Shown: in pieces, positions 45,931-58,289 of the stretch
Position numbering within the stretch: the first letter of the stretch is position 1
How the letters are laid out: each line of letters opens with the position of its first letter
Assembly (NCBI GenBank): GCA_024138015.1
Contig: JAMXBB010000004.1
Span: 75,381,443-75,445,442, forward strand
Direction of reading: 5' to 3'
Origin: Lumnitzera littorea
Lineage: Eukaryota > Streptophyta > Magnoliopsida > Myrtales > Combretaceae
Length of the DNA: 64,000 bases
Translations under genes and position numbers: made by a program
Notes under the pieces: model-generated
The model's database searches: none
Seen by the model: the letters and a program-made list of their open reading frames with translations, nothing else
Told to the model about the DNA's origin: nothing

Positions 45931-45986
45931 TTTGTATGCTTAAGTCTCAATATAGTCATTTGTATGCTTAAGTCCCAATATAGTCC
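45931..45986 (+). repeat. 28-bp tandem duplication
   Basis: TTTGTATGCTTAAGTC(T/C)CAATATAGTC in two copies 28 bases apart. Confidence 0.8.
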
Positions 45987-46218
45987 TTCAAGTAGCTTGG
46001 TCTTTTCCACTTTCTCAATTCTCTAACACGTCTCTGATGAGTTATAACAGAAACTCCAAGTTTTTGGTTTGATGAACGGGTGAAGGTGGATAATAAGGCA
46101 TCTTATATAAGGTCCTCTGACTAAAAATACAGAAAAAAAGCTATTAGCCTAGCAAGCGGAAGACAAATGGAACGAGGACAAACTTGGATTTGGCATTTCT
46201 AATCTCCTAAAAGAATGC

Positions 46219-46980
46219 ATGGGACCAATAGCGTTGATTAGAAATTCAACAAATCAAAGAGCACTGAATGATAATATCGGATATAACCCTTCCATAAAGG
46301 ATCTATATGAAGCTTTGTCGCACTCAAATCAAGCTAATATGGAAGATTGGGAGTTGGATATGGAATTCGGTTTTTCCTCCAAAAATGAAACTCCTCTTGT
46401 GGAGAATTTAACATAACAACTTACCAACAACATATGAACTGAAGAGTAGAAATAGTGTCCCTATTGGAGCTTCTCCGAGCTGTGCTTTATCAGTGAATTT
46501 ATTAAGCATGCCTTTAGGGATCGTAAGGAGATTAAACATTTTGTTAAGCAACGGGATTCTTGGGCAGCTAAGGACAATAGTATTGAGAAGGGTTTCATAA
46601 ACTGGATCAAAATGACTTACCTAATAAAAGACAAAGATTGATGCCCAACTACCCAAGCAATTCCTCCTTGGCTTCATATACGGAAAATCTGGTCAACCAG
46701 GAATGAAAACTCCAAATCATCAGGAGTTCAACTCATGAATGTTGGGCTCATTACGAGAGAGGAATGACCATATATATAAGATTGAATACCAAAATCTCGC
46801 GTAGAACCATCCTAAAGTTGGATGGATGAAGCTTGACAATGATGGTTCTGTTATTGCCTCTACCAATTAAGCTACAATTGGAGGTTTCATTAGGGAAAAT
46901 AATAGGAGATGGTTATTACTTGGTTTCATAAGGAAGATTAGGAAGTTAGATATATAAAAACTAGACTATAATATATGAGA
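46219..46980 (+). pseudogene. L1-type LINE 3' half: zf-RVT and RNase H
   Basis: Frame 46219-46410 reads YNPSIKDLYEALSHSNQ (usual S.KS.Y..L). A frame shift then gives IWNSVFPPKMKLLLWRI and HNNLPTTYELKSRN, the zf-RVT signature (IW....P.K...F.WR....LPT...L..R). After about 300 degenerate bases, 46822-46950 reads GWMKLDNDGSV, ATIGGFIRENNRRWLLLGF, the plant-LINE RNase H start (GW.K.N.DG....G..GG..RD..G.W..GF). This is the continuation of the RT at 42380-43640. Stops and shifts rule out function. Confidence 0.78.
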
Positions 46981-48596
46981 GTATTATGTGGTCCAAGTTT
47001 TAATAGTATTAACACACTATGTGTCTTGAAAAGTAACGGATAAAAATTTTACATTCATTAGCTCTAAATCTCAATCAACAATAACATCATGCATATATAA
47101 GTATATAATTTTATTATATGCATGTAGCTACTGTTAATTATATAAGAGTGAACAATGAGTTTGCGTAAAAATAATTAAGCATTCTTGTAAAAGTATCCAA
47201 TAGTGTGTTTATACGATGCCTATGTACATACATATATATATATATATAGACGCATACTTCTATAATTCCACATTATTCCATTCTGTTTCTTTTTTATATT
47301 CATAGGTTTCGTGCCATATATATGTTTCTAGATATATAGATCTTCTTGTTACTTTGTTAACATTAATATATGTATATATATACACTGTTGGACACAAAAT
47401 ATTTCTAGAAGGAGCACAAAGCATGTGCTGGTACTTGTGGGCGCTTCCGCATATACCTTTAAATAAAAAAATAAAAAAGAAGAAGAAGACATGATAACAC
47501 CAGAGACTTAATATGGACTCCTTTAATGTAGTCACCTTTGCCTCTCTGACCATCTGTGGAGACAACAGACGAGTCCTACTTCTACTTGCATTATTGTAAT
47601 AATGTGCCGCATCAATGTTACCGTCTTATATAATTATTTATTTTAAGAGACCGTTAATAAGTGGTCATAGGATATTTACTCAAAGGCTTAAAATATAAAA
47701 TTTTTTTTGCGGTTTCCGACATCAATAATATATACTTCACGAAATAACAAATGTTTCGGTGCTAAGGATTACCATTAGTATTTTATAATTATAGGAATTA
47801 ATATTAAAACACAGCAAAGACCAACATTGCTGTGCACTTTGCTTTATGGGTTGGGGCATTCTCCGATGCTGAGTACACTGCGAACCAAACTGAAACCAAA
47901 ACTGAATCGTAAAAAGCTCTTTTATAACGCAATTCGGTTTCAATCGAATCGTCGCTCTTGAGTGGAAGTTGCAATTTCACCTTCCATATTGCTGAATTTA
48001 TTTTATGGACTTACTTTGACCATATTGCTGTTAAATCTAAATTACTGAAACCTTGAAAACTGACACTTATGCCCCTTAATATAAAGACGTATACTTAATC
48101 GGTAAAAAGCACCTGCATCTTTTTTTTTTTTAAATAGAAGAGCATGATTAAGAAGTAAAATGTTAATCTAAATGCAAATAAATATAACATGTATCAAGAT
48201 ACAACTATGATAAAATGGCAAAAAAAAAAAAAAAAAACAATTAAGAGAAAAGAAATTCAGTTCAGACTGAAAGCAAACTAACTTGACTCATTTTAAAGTG
48301 GACTGCATTTTATTCGGCCCTATTTTGCGTCGCCTAGTATTTTTTATAACTTGTAAATAAGTAACTTATATTTAAGTTTTCAGCATTTTATATATCCATG
48401 ATCTTAATGGTGTCTTATGTTTTTAGAACTCTTTGACTTGTGATTTTATCAATAAATAATTCAAACGTAATAAATTTTATAATACAATTAGTTGCCAGTG
48501 GGGGTTTTATAATCTTAATTTGCTTTAGAAAACAACTCCCTCTCAATTCTCACCGCCCCCTCACCACATTTTTGAAAAATTCTATGGTAAAATCAC
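46981..48596. other. Anonymous AT-rich DNA
   Basis: No gene or element recognised. (TA)n microsatellite at 47232-47248. Short frames near 47260-47565 and 47737-47943 look like chance. Confidence 0.45.
47232..47248. repeat. TA microsatellite
   Basis: (TA)8-9. Confidence 0.9.
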
Positions 48597-48790
48597 ATTA
48601 TGATAACTTGATGATAAATCATATTTGATTTTAGTAAATTATGCTATAAATGATAAAATAAAAGCTATCAAGAGCTTTGGTTTTACTATTGATAGGTATA
48701 ATTTATTGATATCAACAGTTTCTATTTTATCATTCACTACATGATTTACTAAAATCGAGTATCATTTACCATCACGTTACGTTAATATCA
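48597..48790. mobile_element. MITE-like imperfect inverted repeat
   Basis: Left arm 48609-48672 (GATTTTAGTAAATTATG, AATGATAAAATA, CTATCAA) pairs with the right arm 48705-48776 (reverse strand GATTTTAGTAAATCATG, AATGATAAAATA, GATATCAA) around a ~32-base loop. No coding; a clear duplication was not identified. Confidence 0.6.
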
Positions 48791-50171
48791 TATTTAAGAC
48801 AAAAATTATCTCTTTAAAAACCAATATAACACCTCTTAGTTCAGTTACAAGCTTATTACCATTTCCATCGATTCACTTTGGCAAATATTATTATATACAC
48901 ATTCCATTCTATTCTATAGGTAGTTCCAAAACATAAGAATAAATTTATCATTGTGGTCTTAATTCCAAACTATTTAATTCGGTTCATTCCAAACTATTTA
49001 ATTCTAAACTATTCCCTTATACAAAACGTGACATAAGTTTTTAGTTCATCTAGTAACCTATATTTCGTTACATTCACCATAGCCTATCAAATTCTAAAAT
49101 ATCCATAGCTAACATAATTAAATCGTAAATGTAATGAATAGCTTAACTTATTTGACTCATAATAAATTTAACCTACTTGATGGTTAAAAGACCAACCAAC
49201 GTTAACGATACATTAGGTGACGGAATAAAGATTTGTGACTCAAGTAGAAGGATTCCATCCAAGTCGGCTTTATAATTCTTGATTAGTTCCATTAACATTT
49301 GTCGTTCTCGCACGTTTTCTACCGAACTCTCTTCATGTCTATAGTTGTTAAAATTGGAGTGGCATTTTAATTTGATGCAGTGTTGTGCTTTTTTTGTTTA
49401 TTTAATAAGATCTTTCGGCATTATAAGTAGTGAAATTTAAGTACTTTTCTATAAAAGCATATATAATTTACGATATTATAAAAAATAAAAAAATAGAAAA
49501 CTTATAAGTTTCACAAGTAACTTATGGATCAAATCTTGAAATCTCATTCTAAATTTTGAAAAGCCGCACCTCTAATTTTATGTAAATTGTTATCTACAAC
49601 TGAAACTACAATTTTCCTACATAATTGGAATTCGTTAGGCTTTCTTTGTTTGAAATTAAGCCTTTATTCTTTAGGTTTTGTTTGGAGCAACCCTTAAACT
49701 CAATATTGTAATAAATATAAGGATTCAATTAACAAGGCGAGCTTTACGATTAGAAGAAGGAATTAAAAAAAAAAGTAAGCCTAAGTAAGAAAAAGAAAAA
49801 TTAAGCCATTAATTAAATACATACATAATACGACGAGAAGGATAAAGGAGTCTGGAGAAGGAATATAACCCCCACTTTCAAATATCGCAAACAACATAAT
49901 GACTATGCTTTTATTTTCAAACAAGAATACAAATAAGAGTACAATCAACCTCCTTACCAAATAATAATAAATAAATAAATAAATAAAGAATATCGCCAAC
50001 CTTGTATGTTTTAGTAACTGCTTTATCAATAGGTCAAATAAAAGGAAATTATATATATATATATACATATATATATATGCTTTCTTTTTTCTCTTTTTTT
50101 TAATAATAAGAAATGCCATCAATATATCCTCATAGTGTAGAACATGATGCCCTTGGCCTTTTTTCTTTCCT
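48791..50171. other. Anonymous AT-rich DNA
   Basis: No gene recognised. A TA-rich repeat lies near 50050-50080. Confidence 0.45.
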
Positions 50172-50896
50172 CAAACCTACCAACTTTTTTTAAATTTGTG
50201 GTAACAACTTGGAATTTCTGGTAATCAATCCCCATATTTTCGAAGTTCTAGTAATCCTTCCATAAAAGTGGGTACATGTACCATTAGAGTTAAACCTACA
50301 AACTTTTTTGTATTTGTAGTAACACTTTGTAGTTTCTTATAACCCTTATGTGAAAGTGGTACACCTTCATTTAGAGGAACCTACAAACTTTTTTGTGTTT
50401 GCAGTAACCCTACATGAAAGTAGCAATTGTGTTGTTAGACACAAACTTTTTGTGTTTTGGTAATACTTTAGAGCTTTACTAACCCACATGTAAGTAGTAC
50501 ATGTGCTATTAAAGTCAAACCTACCAACTCTTTTGTATTTTTGGAACATTTTGGAGCTTTTAGTAACCTTTGCCCAGAATTGGTATATCTTCTATTAGAG
50601 GCAAATCCACCAACATCTTTATGCTTCTAGTAACACGTTGAAATTCCTGGTAACCCTTGTACGAAAGTGATAAATATGTTGTTAGACTCAAATCTATAAC
50701 CTTTTTTGCATTTGTGGTAACACTTTGGATTTCTAATAACTCTTGCACGAAAGTTGTACATATAATATTAGAGTCAAACTTACCAACTTTTTTACATTCG
50801 TGGTAACACTTTTAAGTTTCTAGTAATCTTTACATGAAAGTGGTACATCTTCACTTAGTGACAAACCTAACAACTTCTTTTTGCAATTCTAATAAC
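50172..50896. repeat. ~86-bp tandem array, about 8.5 copies
   Basis: Unit consensus begins AAACCTACCAACTTTTTTG, then TGTGGTAACACTTTGGA, TTTCTAGTAACCCTTGCA, GAAAGTGGTACATCTTC and ATTAGAGTC. Full-length units near 50505-50900 are 84-87 bases; two units near 50380-50510 are shortened by deletion. No flanking retrotransposon coding is visible, unlike the other arrays here. Confidence 0.85.
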
Positions 50897-52479
50897 TACA
50901 TTGACATTCTAACAGGAGCATTAAAGCTATAAGGGTGTAGATTGGAAATGGGTTGAATCAATGTGATAACACTTGATAATAAGTTGCTTATGGGCAACTT
51001 ATTGTAATAATCACCTTATGCATGTCGCATCTACACATCAATGCTCATGACGATGGTAGAAAAATGGAAATAACGAAAGAGGATAAGGTTTAGTAGATGA
51101 GTTTAATTGTAATTATGTTCGTGTGGTTGGGGATGATGAAAGACATTCTCCAAGGTTGCTCTTGTAGAAGGTTAAAAGGGTAAGGATTGATACATGACTT
51201 GATTTCAAGTTGTGGTTATCCCTCCTATCACGAACCTTGCCATATTTTATAATCAAGAATATCAATATAATTGACTTGGTGTGTATATCTAATTCATAGG
51301 TTTAAACAAGGTAACGGTATAATTATACCTTCGTTGAAATTTTTTATTAAGTGAACAAATGATAGGTAATTCAATATATATATATATATATATTCATGGT
51401 ACAAGGTATAAAGCATTATCAGTCATGAAGGATCTACTACTTATGTAATATATAATTTAAAGAAATGAAAACACACATGTTCTAATATGATGTTCTATCT
51501 ATAGATATTTATTATTTCTCATACATGTTAAGTCTTTTCTTAATTTCACAGCTTGCATATATAAAAGTTTAAGTATATCACACACAAGTCACATATAATA
51601 CAATCTAAGAATGCTATAAAAGATTTAAATTTATTCATAGTCAACTTATTTCAATTTACAGTAGACATTTCTAGATTGATTACTATATACATATATAGAA
51701 GAGAAGATACCCAGGAGTTTAGAATTTATCTTGCAATCTAAATGCATTAAAAGCCTAAACATATTTGAAGTTAAAGTATGTTGCATTAGTAAAAGGTTCC
51801 TCTTTTCAATTGGAAGTTTCCAAGATATATTCAATCTTACAGAAAGTTTTAAATGAGTCCTTAATGCTTTAAGTGAGTACATACCAGAACTACCCATTTT
51901 CCAAACTATCCGACTTAGTAAAGGCTATTGCCATCTCTATTAGTCCAATCCATCAATCCTACACTAAATTAATCCAACTCATGCCTTCAATTCCACACTT
52001 CATTTGACCATTACTGTATTTGTGAAGATATCAATTACCTAATAACTCCATCTATCATCTACATCCATAAGATTGCATAATTTATGTCCTTACCCTAGCG
52101 TTCATCATTGCTCCTTTTACCTTAACTAGATTTTGATTAATGTCTCGCTCATGTCGTCCTTAAGATTTTCTTCTAAGTTAACTTTCTTATCTAGTCCATT
52201 TAAAGACTCCACTTCATCTCTAATTATCCCTATCTTTCTCTTTCTCATATTTGATTTAGCAATATCTAATTATAATAATATAGTCTTAGAATTATCCTGA
52301 AAAGGAAATCCATCAATGTATGGACCCCTACCTTAACTTCTACTTCTAACCTTGTGTTGAAGCTTCCATATTCTTCCATTTTATCCATGAGTTATATCAT
52401 TGCCCATGATAGACCAACTTTCTACAAAAGTCTCTACTATCTGTCCACTTGTCTCCTACTAACTTCTACCCTCAATCTT
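50897..52479. other. Anonymous AT-rich DNA
   Basis: No gene recognised. (TA)n at 51374-51393. Confidence 0.45.
51374..51393. repeat. TA microsatellite
   Basis: (TA)10. Confidence 0.9.
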
Positions 52480-53190
52480 GGAATTCAAACTTTAAGGTAC
52501 AATCTTTAGACTATTTAGAATATAGATTATTTTATGAACCATGGAATCATCTATCTCCATCAACTTTGGAACCTCATCCTCATCATTATACATGATAATG
52601 ACTTCTTGGACTATTTCATCATCGTCATCATCATCATGCAACTGACCTTCTATATTAGCTTCTACAGTTCCTGCTCTATTAAGTTGTACCACTTAGTTAT
52701 CTTCTATAACATCTTCTATAAGGGCATCATTAGAATCTACCTCACCTTCTATAAAGGTTTTCGATGTCCTTCTACAACTCCCTCTTGATTAGATTCAACT
52801 GCTTCCTTCTCATTATTTCTATATCACCTTCTGCAAAAGGTTTTACAAGATCTCCCTCTTGTGATCTAACATTATATTCTCCATTAAAATTTTTAGATTC
52901 CTTCAACAAGTTTTATCTTAATCTTCTAAAGATGACTCTGCGTTCCCCTAAAATAGGTTTCACAAACTCTCCATATTAAGTTCTACAAGGTCATCTACAT
53001 AAGGTTTTATAAGGTCTTACACATGAGGTTCTACAGGCCTCTCTTCATTAGATTCTACAAATTCTTCTACAACTAGGTGTTATAACATCCCCTTTCATTA
53101 TGCACTATACATTCTTTCCATGAGGCTCTACATATTCCTCTATTTCCCCTCCAGTCTTCTAAAGTCTAACTAAGTAGTTGTGAATTCATT
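52480..53190 (-). pseudogene. Possible decayed acidic-repeat coding region
   Basis: Minus-strand frames, with stops, repeat motifs such as VVEEFVESNEERPVEPHV, DLIKPYVDDLVELNMES and GDLVKPFAEGDIE, ending in a 66-residue open stretch (52492-52692) with GQLHDDDDDDEIVQEV. On DNA level GTAGAA and CTTCTACA words recur at loose ~30-36-base spacing. The product family is not recognised. It could equally be a purine-biased degenerate repeat with no coding past. Confidence 0.25.
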
Positions 53191-53428
53191 TTTATAGCCT
53201 TGCAAGTTAGCATCAAGTAAAGTTAACAAAGTTTTAGATTTTTACACTAAGATTTGATTCTTCTATATTCTTTTTCTTGCATGTATTATATAACTAAAGT
53301 CTGTGTTTTTTACTACCCATTTACTACTTAGTCTCACTCTAACACCTAAAGAATCTACTTGATTTTTGTTAAGATGCTTCAAAATAAGTTCCTTAAGAGT
53401 TGTGTACCATAAGTTCTTAACAAATCAT

Positions 53429-53440
53429 GCTTTGGTACCA
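53429..53440 (-). other. Candidate primer-binding site of T2
   Basis: Minus-strand TGGTACCAAAGC, two changes from the tRNA-iMet type TGGTATCAGAGC, next to the inferred LTR end. Confidence 0.35.
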
Positions 53441-53873
53441 CATAAGAACTGTCATGCCTCAAAAATGATAAAATTGTAACATTCTCACCATATACACTAA
53501 CCTATGACGAAAGTTAACCACTCTCATATACTTGGTATACACAAAGCACATATGACTAAATTATTCTAAATCATCTTCGATTCAATTCTAAAGCAAATTA
53601 AAGACATTTGAGTCATATATTTCTTTTGAAAAATAAAAATTTACATAGATTTCTTATACAAGAGACTTATAAAAGAAATTACAGAATTCTTGTTACAATA
53701 AATAAAATACTACAAGTTAGTTTAGGTCACCTAGGTAGCCTAGTTGATTCCAAAATAAAAGACAAAAGGAAGAATAATATAAATTCATTTTCTCCTTACT
53801 CCAAACCCATTACCTATCTTTCATATGTCTAAGGCTTGGTTGATCCTAATATCTATCTATTAAGACTCGCAAA

Positions 53874-53897
53874 ATATATATATATATATATATATAT
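53874..53897. repeat. TA microsatellite
   Basis: (TA)12. Confidence 0.9.
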
Positions 53898-54748
53898 GGG
53901 GATGTGAGCAACCACAAATCGATAAGGAGATAGAGATAAAAGTATACATAACATAACAAACTAGCAGCGTTGTCAATGGTTGGTTAGATAGAATGCGATG
54001 CAATTAAACATATGCCATCCGTATGATGTTGTCGTCGTAAAGTTAGAAAACTTACACCCGCTTTAACCTGGTTAAGGAACTTAAATCCGATGGAAGCTTG
54101 CGTCTAAGCAAATCACAATCAAACACAAGCTTGTACAAAAGAGCTTGCTCTTCTGGAGACCTCTTTGAACTAACATCCCCAACCTCATCGTAAACTCCTC
54201 TCCTATCACTTAGTTTGGCCTTAATGGTAAGGAAAGGCCGATTTTAGCTACCTCATCAAATGGTGAGTGTTTGGTTAGATAGTCCTAATTGTTCCCCTTA
54301 GTGAGTTGCAATGCATGTCTGATTAAGGTATAAGTCTAAGTTTAGTTTATTCCATTTTAAGGGTAACCAACCAATTGCAAACACTCCAATTAAGAAATAA
54401 AGCTCGCAAGGCAATCATAACATGTAACATAATTATCAAAACAATACAACAGTTTCCAAGCATTTACATCGCATGTACACAATCAACTACTTTACAAAGC
54501 ACAAACAAGTATACATATCAATATTGATCCCAGTTACTTAGATCCATAGTCACTCTTATAAGTCAAATGTGCCAGTCCTTCCATCATCAAGGGTCCTTAT
54601 ATCACAAACTATATTTCAATTTCTATATAATTCATTGGAGTAGTGGTGTTTTAATCGTTACTTTTGATTAGGTTAATTATTATTCTTTTACCATTCATTA
54701 AGTGTTTGTTATGTAAACAAGTGTTTTTACTTTTACCTAAGGTTTTAA

Positions 54749-55040
54749 AACCTTCCACTCAACTTTTTGGTTGCGCAAGATTTAGGTATTTAAGCCATTG
54801 GTACCTTTTACTCAATTTTCTACTAGGATATAGTTTATATTCTTTTCCTATAGAATCTTCTACTCAACTCTCTACTAGTGTCTTAACTCATATTCTTTAT
54901 TATAGAACTTTTTACACAATCTTTTCCTAGTGACTTGACCTATGGCTTTTATTAAAGAGACCTTTTACATAACCTTCTACTAATATCTCAAGCTATGGCT
55001 TTTATTGAGAAAACCTTCTATAGTTCCATCTGCTTGGTTT
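54749..55040. repeat. 52-bp tandem repeat, about 5.5 copies
   Basis: Units at 54802, 54854, 54906 and 54958 (52-base steps) share (A/G)A(A/C)CTTCTACTCAA..TTCTACTAG, then T.TTATATTCTTTT.TTATAG. Confidence 0.8.
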
Positions 55041-55091
55041 TAGGTTAGAATTTTTTATACTAAAACACCTTATACTAAAGTTTCTACTGCT

Positions 55092-55099
55092 ATATTTAT
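55092..55099 (-). promoter_or_regulatory. TATA-like box in T2
   Basis: Minus-strand ACTATAAATATAGC; weak because the region is AT-rich. Confidence 0.25.
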
Positions 55100-57154
55100 A
55101 GTTAACTTAATAAGGAAAACTTCTATAATATCTTGCACTCTCTACTAACTCACTGCAAAACTTCTACGAAACCTTCTACAGGTACCAAATTCATTCCATT
55201 TGACCAAGATCTCCACATTACACACTTGTCTTCACTTTGTTTAAGTCCATCCTAGTTAGAACTCCACCAATATTGTCTTAGAACCCATCCAAATCAGTAT
55301 ACCACACTTAGAAAATTCAACCAAAAAGTGGAATTAGCTAATGCACTAAAATATCTATCTTTAGTCGGAAAATCATGATTTTAAAGTAAAAAAATTCATT
55401 ATGTATAGTAATTAATTAGTACCATTTTACACCTATGGTTATGAGTTTTTATGTAAAAATAATCAACTCCTCAACTTAGTAAAAATTAACATAATGAACT
55501 AAGTAAAAATTATCATAGCTAACTTGAAAAACTGGTCTTTTTCATAAAATTCAACATTTTCTTCTTAAAATCAAATCTACACATCATCCTATTCATTTAA
55601 AAAGTACTTGGATTTCAAATTGAACAAAATAACATGAGAAATAATGAATTTTTTTTAAATTTCAACTTGTTTTTTCAAAAACTAAAAATTAACTCTAATA
55701 AAATGAAAAGTTTTAGAAAAATTATTTACGTAGCAATTATCTATATATAATACAATATTTACAAGAAAAAAAAAAGGGTAAGGAAACTATATTATTTGGC
55801 CTTTTGAAAATCAAATCAAAATTCAATTTTGAAATGCACTTATTTTAAGGGTGATATATAAAATGAATGATTTTTATAAAAAAAATAATTTCACGTGATA
55901 ATATAATTAAAATTACGTAAGAATAAATTTTTTAGAATTTTTAGACAAATTTGGATATTTTCAATAATTTTTTTTAAATCAAAGTGAAAATTGAACTTAC
56001 TGGCATCTAAATCTTCGATAGTTGTCAATGGTAGGGTAATTGTTAGTAAAGAGAGGCATTGGCTACAACCACTAGAGGTGGTGGTCACTTACAATCAAGT
56101 TGTCACTTGACTTAGGTTCTCCATGCTTTGCAGATCATGCTTAATTTTCTAAATTTTGCTATATTTCTTATAAAAAAAACCTCTAAAAATTTCCATATGA
56201 CTTTTCCAAGTTTCCTAAGTGTAAAGCATAGGTGTAAGTATTTTAGGGATTATATAATGTCTTGTTTAGTGGTTGGATTTTATGCATCAATGGATGAGTT
56301 TTGATTTTCTTCTTTTTAATCTTATGAAGTATTGCATAGTTTTAAACTCCATGGGTTAATCTATGGTTTTCATCCATTGTTTTAGCAAAACCATTAGCCC
56401 TAATCCATGGGCCATCCATGGTTTTTCTACACCATAAGCTCTTTATTTGATTATTTAACTTAGTATAATTTATTATATTTAATATTTTAGGTTAGTTGAT
56501 GACTTTATATGGAAATTTCTACTAAAGCCTTTACAACTTATACTCAATTAACTAACCAACTACATATTTTTAATTATTTTCAATATCATGTATTAATTTT
56601 TGTTATTTATTTCTAGGTTATTGTTATATCTTGGGTTGCGGTTTTCAAATTTTCAAAAATTAACCAATAAATAGGAAAGTTTTAACATTTTAGCTTATAT
56701 AAATGTTTTTATTAGTCCATTTCTAAAATCCAAATTTGTAAAGTCACTATGACTAACTTTTTAGGTCCTATTGATTTTGAGCCTAAGCAGATTAATCCCG
56801 TGAACACTCTAAATTTATGAGTTCGAAATTCTATGATTGTAATTAGTTAATTCTTTCATATACCATCTGAAATATTTTTTCATGTCTTTTTGTTAGATTT
56901 TCATATAATTAATTTATGTACGAGTTCTCGTTAAATTGGGTACGAGTTTTATGATCTTATTTCAATGAATAAAGAGAAAACTTGCAAATTTTAACTTGTA
57001 TTAATATCTCATTGTTCCATTTTTATTACCTAAGTCCTCTAGATTGTTTTAACTTTGTCGCCCCAACACATACTTCGAGTTGTAATAAGAGAATTTTACA
57101 GATGTCCTAAATTTTCAATGTTAGGGTCATGTTTGTTAAAATGCGGGTCTTACA

Positions 57155-58289
57155 TATATAGTATTCCAATTTTGCCTTACCTCCCTACTTCATACCACAA
57201 AAGTAAGCACAAGTATAGAAAGTCCCATCATTATTTTCTCAATACTCCACTAAGTTTAAAGAGTTTAGTTACTCTTTTAAGGATTACAGTACAATTCCTC
57301 ACACTTTCACACAATTCTCTTTCTTAGAATAGATTTTACTTTAGCACATTTACTTCTTGTAGACTTATGATCACATAGAACTTATCTTGCTCTTTTTCTT
57401 GTAAGATTGTTCAATTGTTCATCTCTTTTCTTTATCTTGTTCTCTTCATCCCTTTAAATGGACATGGTCCTAACATTCAAATGATCTATCTTTCATAATA
57501 GTCATTAGTATAGCCATTGCCTTCAAATGTTTATGATTCTTCTCTTCTTTCTATCTTACTAATCTACTTGATTGTTAAAGATATAAATTCACAATTATTT
57601 CCATATTTTGTTCCTTCTACAAAGTGTATCTTTTTCTATCCAATACTTATGTTATTTGCTTCTCATATTATCTTGCATATGGATAAGTAAAATATCCCTT
57701 GGCTTGATTAAATATATTACCCGAATATATCTTCTCGTCGATGCTAAGCCTTGACCTGTAAATTTATTTCTTTCATTGTTCAATCTTTTGAAATAGCTTT
57801 GCCTTCTAAGCTTGACTTGTTTTATTTTCTTGTCTTGTTTCCCAATCTCAACTGTTCTGTTTCTAACTTATCTCTTATGCTTTGATTCTATTCTTGTTTC
57901 TTGTCTTCTAATGCTACATTTAAATTCAAAATTTTTTTTCTTCCTTCTTTTTTAAATTTGGTTCTACTTTGCATTCTTTGCTTCTTAATGAATGCTTCCT
58001 TTGGGTTCTAAGCGATGGTCTTGTTATTTTAGTTCTGATCAACTTTTGTCTTTATCACTCTAATCCTGATCTTCAATCTTTTCAATTCTGAACACGTAAT
58101 CTAGGTTCTAATCTTATCTTTCAATTCTAATCTTGTTTCTTTTTAGAATCTATCCTTTCCATTTCTAATCATCATGAGCATTCTTGAAATTTGAACTTTT
58201 TCTGCATATTCAAGAACTTGATTAGCATTTTTAACACGTATATCTTGTTATCATAAAAAGGCCTTTCATGTAGGTTCTAACAAGTTGAC
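57155..58289. other. Pyrimidine-biased anonymous DNA
   Basis: No coding recognised. From about 57355 to 58180 the plus strand is strongly T+C rich with recurring TTCTAATCTT words, giving a Lys/Arg-rich pseudo-translation on the minus strand. Confidence 0.45.

Larger units (their letters stand above)
43641..46059. mobile_element. LTR-like block splitting the LINE
   Basis: LINE similarity stops at about 43640 (YPLNKGL...FIID) and resumes near 46060-46220. The block between has TGTGAAGACTCCAG at 43647, TATA boxes at 43982-43989 and 45414-45420, CCCCACTTACTGAGC near 44766 (a word common in Tekay/Del LTRs) and no coding. It is probably one or two LTRs; exact ends and duplication were not established. 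Confidence 0.4.
53441..57154 (-). mobile_element. Probable Tekay/Del-type LTR (T2), minus strand
   Basis: The minus strand begins TGTAAGACCCGCATTTTAAC at 57154, the same style as LTR T1 (TGTAATACCC). A degenerate primer-binding site lies at the far end and a TATA-like box at 55092-55099. It is AT-rich and non-coding. It includes a TA microsatellite and a 52-bp tandem array. No partner LTR or duplication found, so length is inferred. Confidence 0.4.

Noticed and set aside
47260..47565. 101-residue minus-strand frame
   Set aside because: Spans a TA-rich tract and an A-rich run; no recognisable domain or supporting signals.
49781..50122. 113-residue minus-strand frame rich in Ile, Leu, Phe and Tyr
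   Set aside because: Composed of TA and A-rich low-complexity DNA; membrane-like look is compositional.
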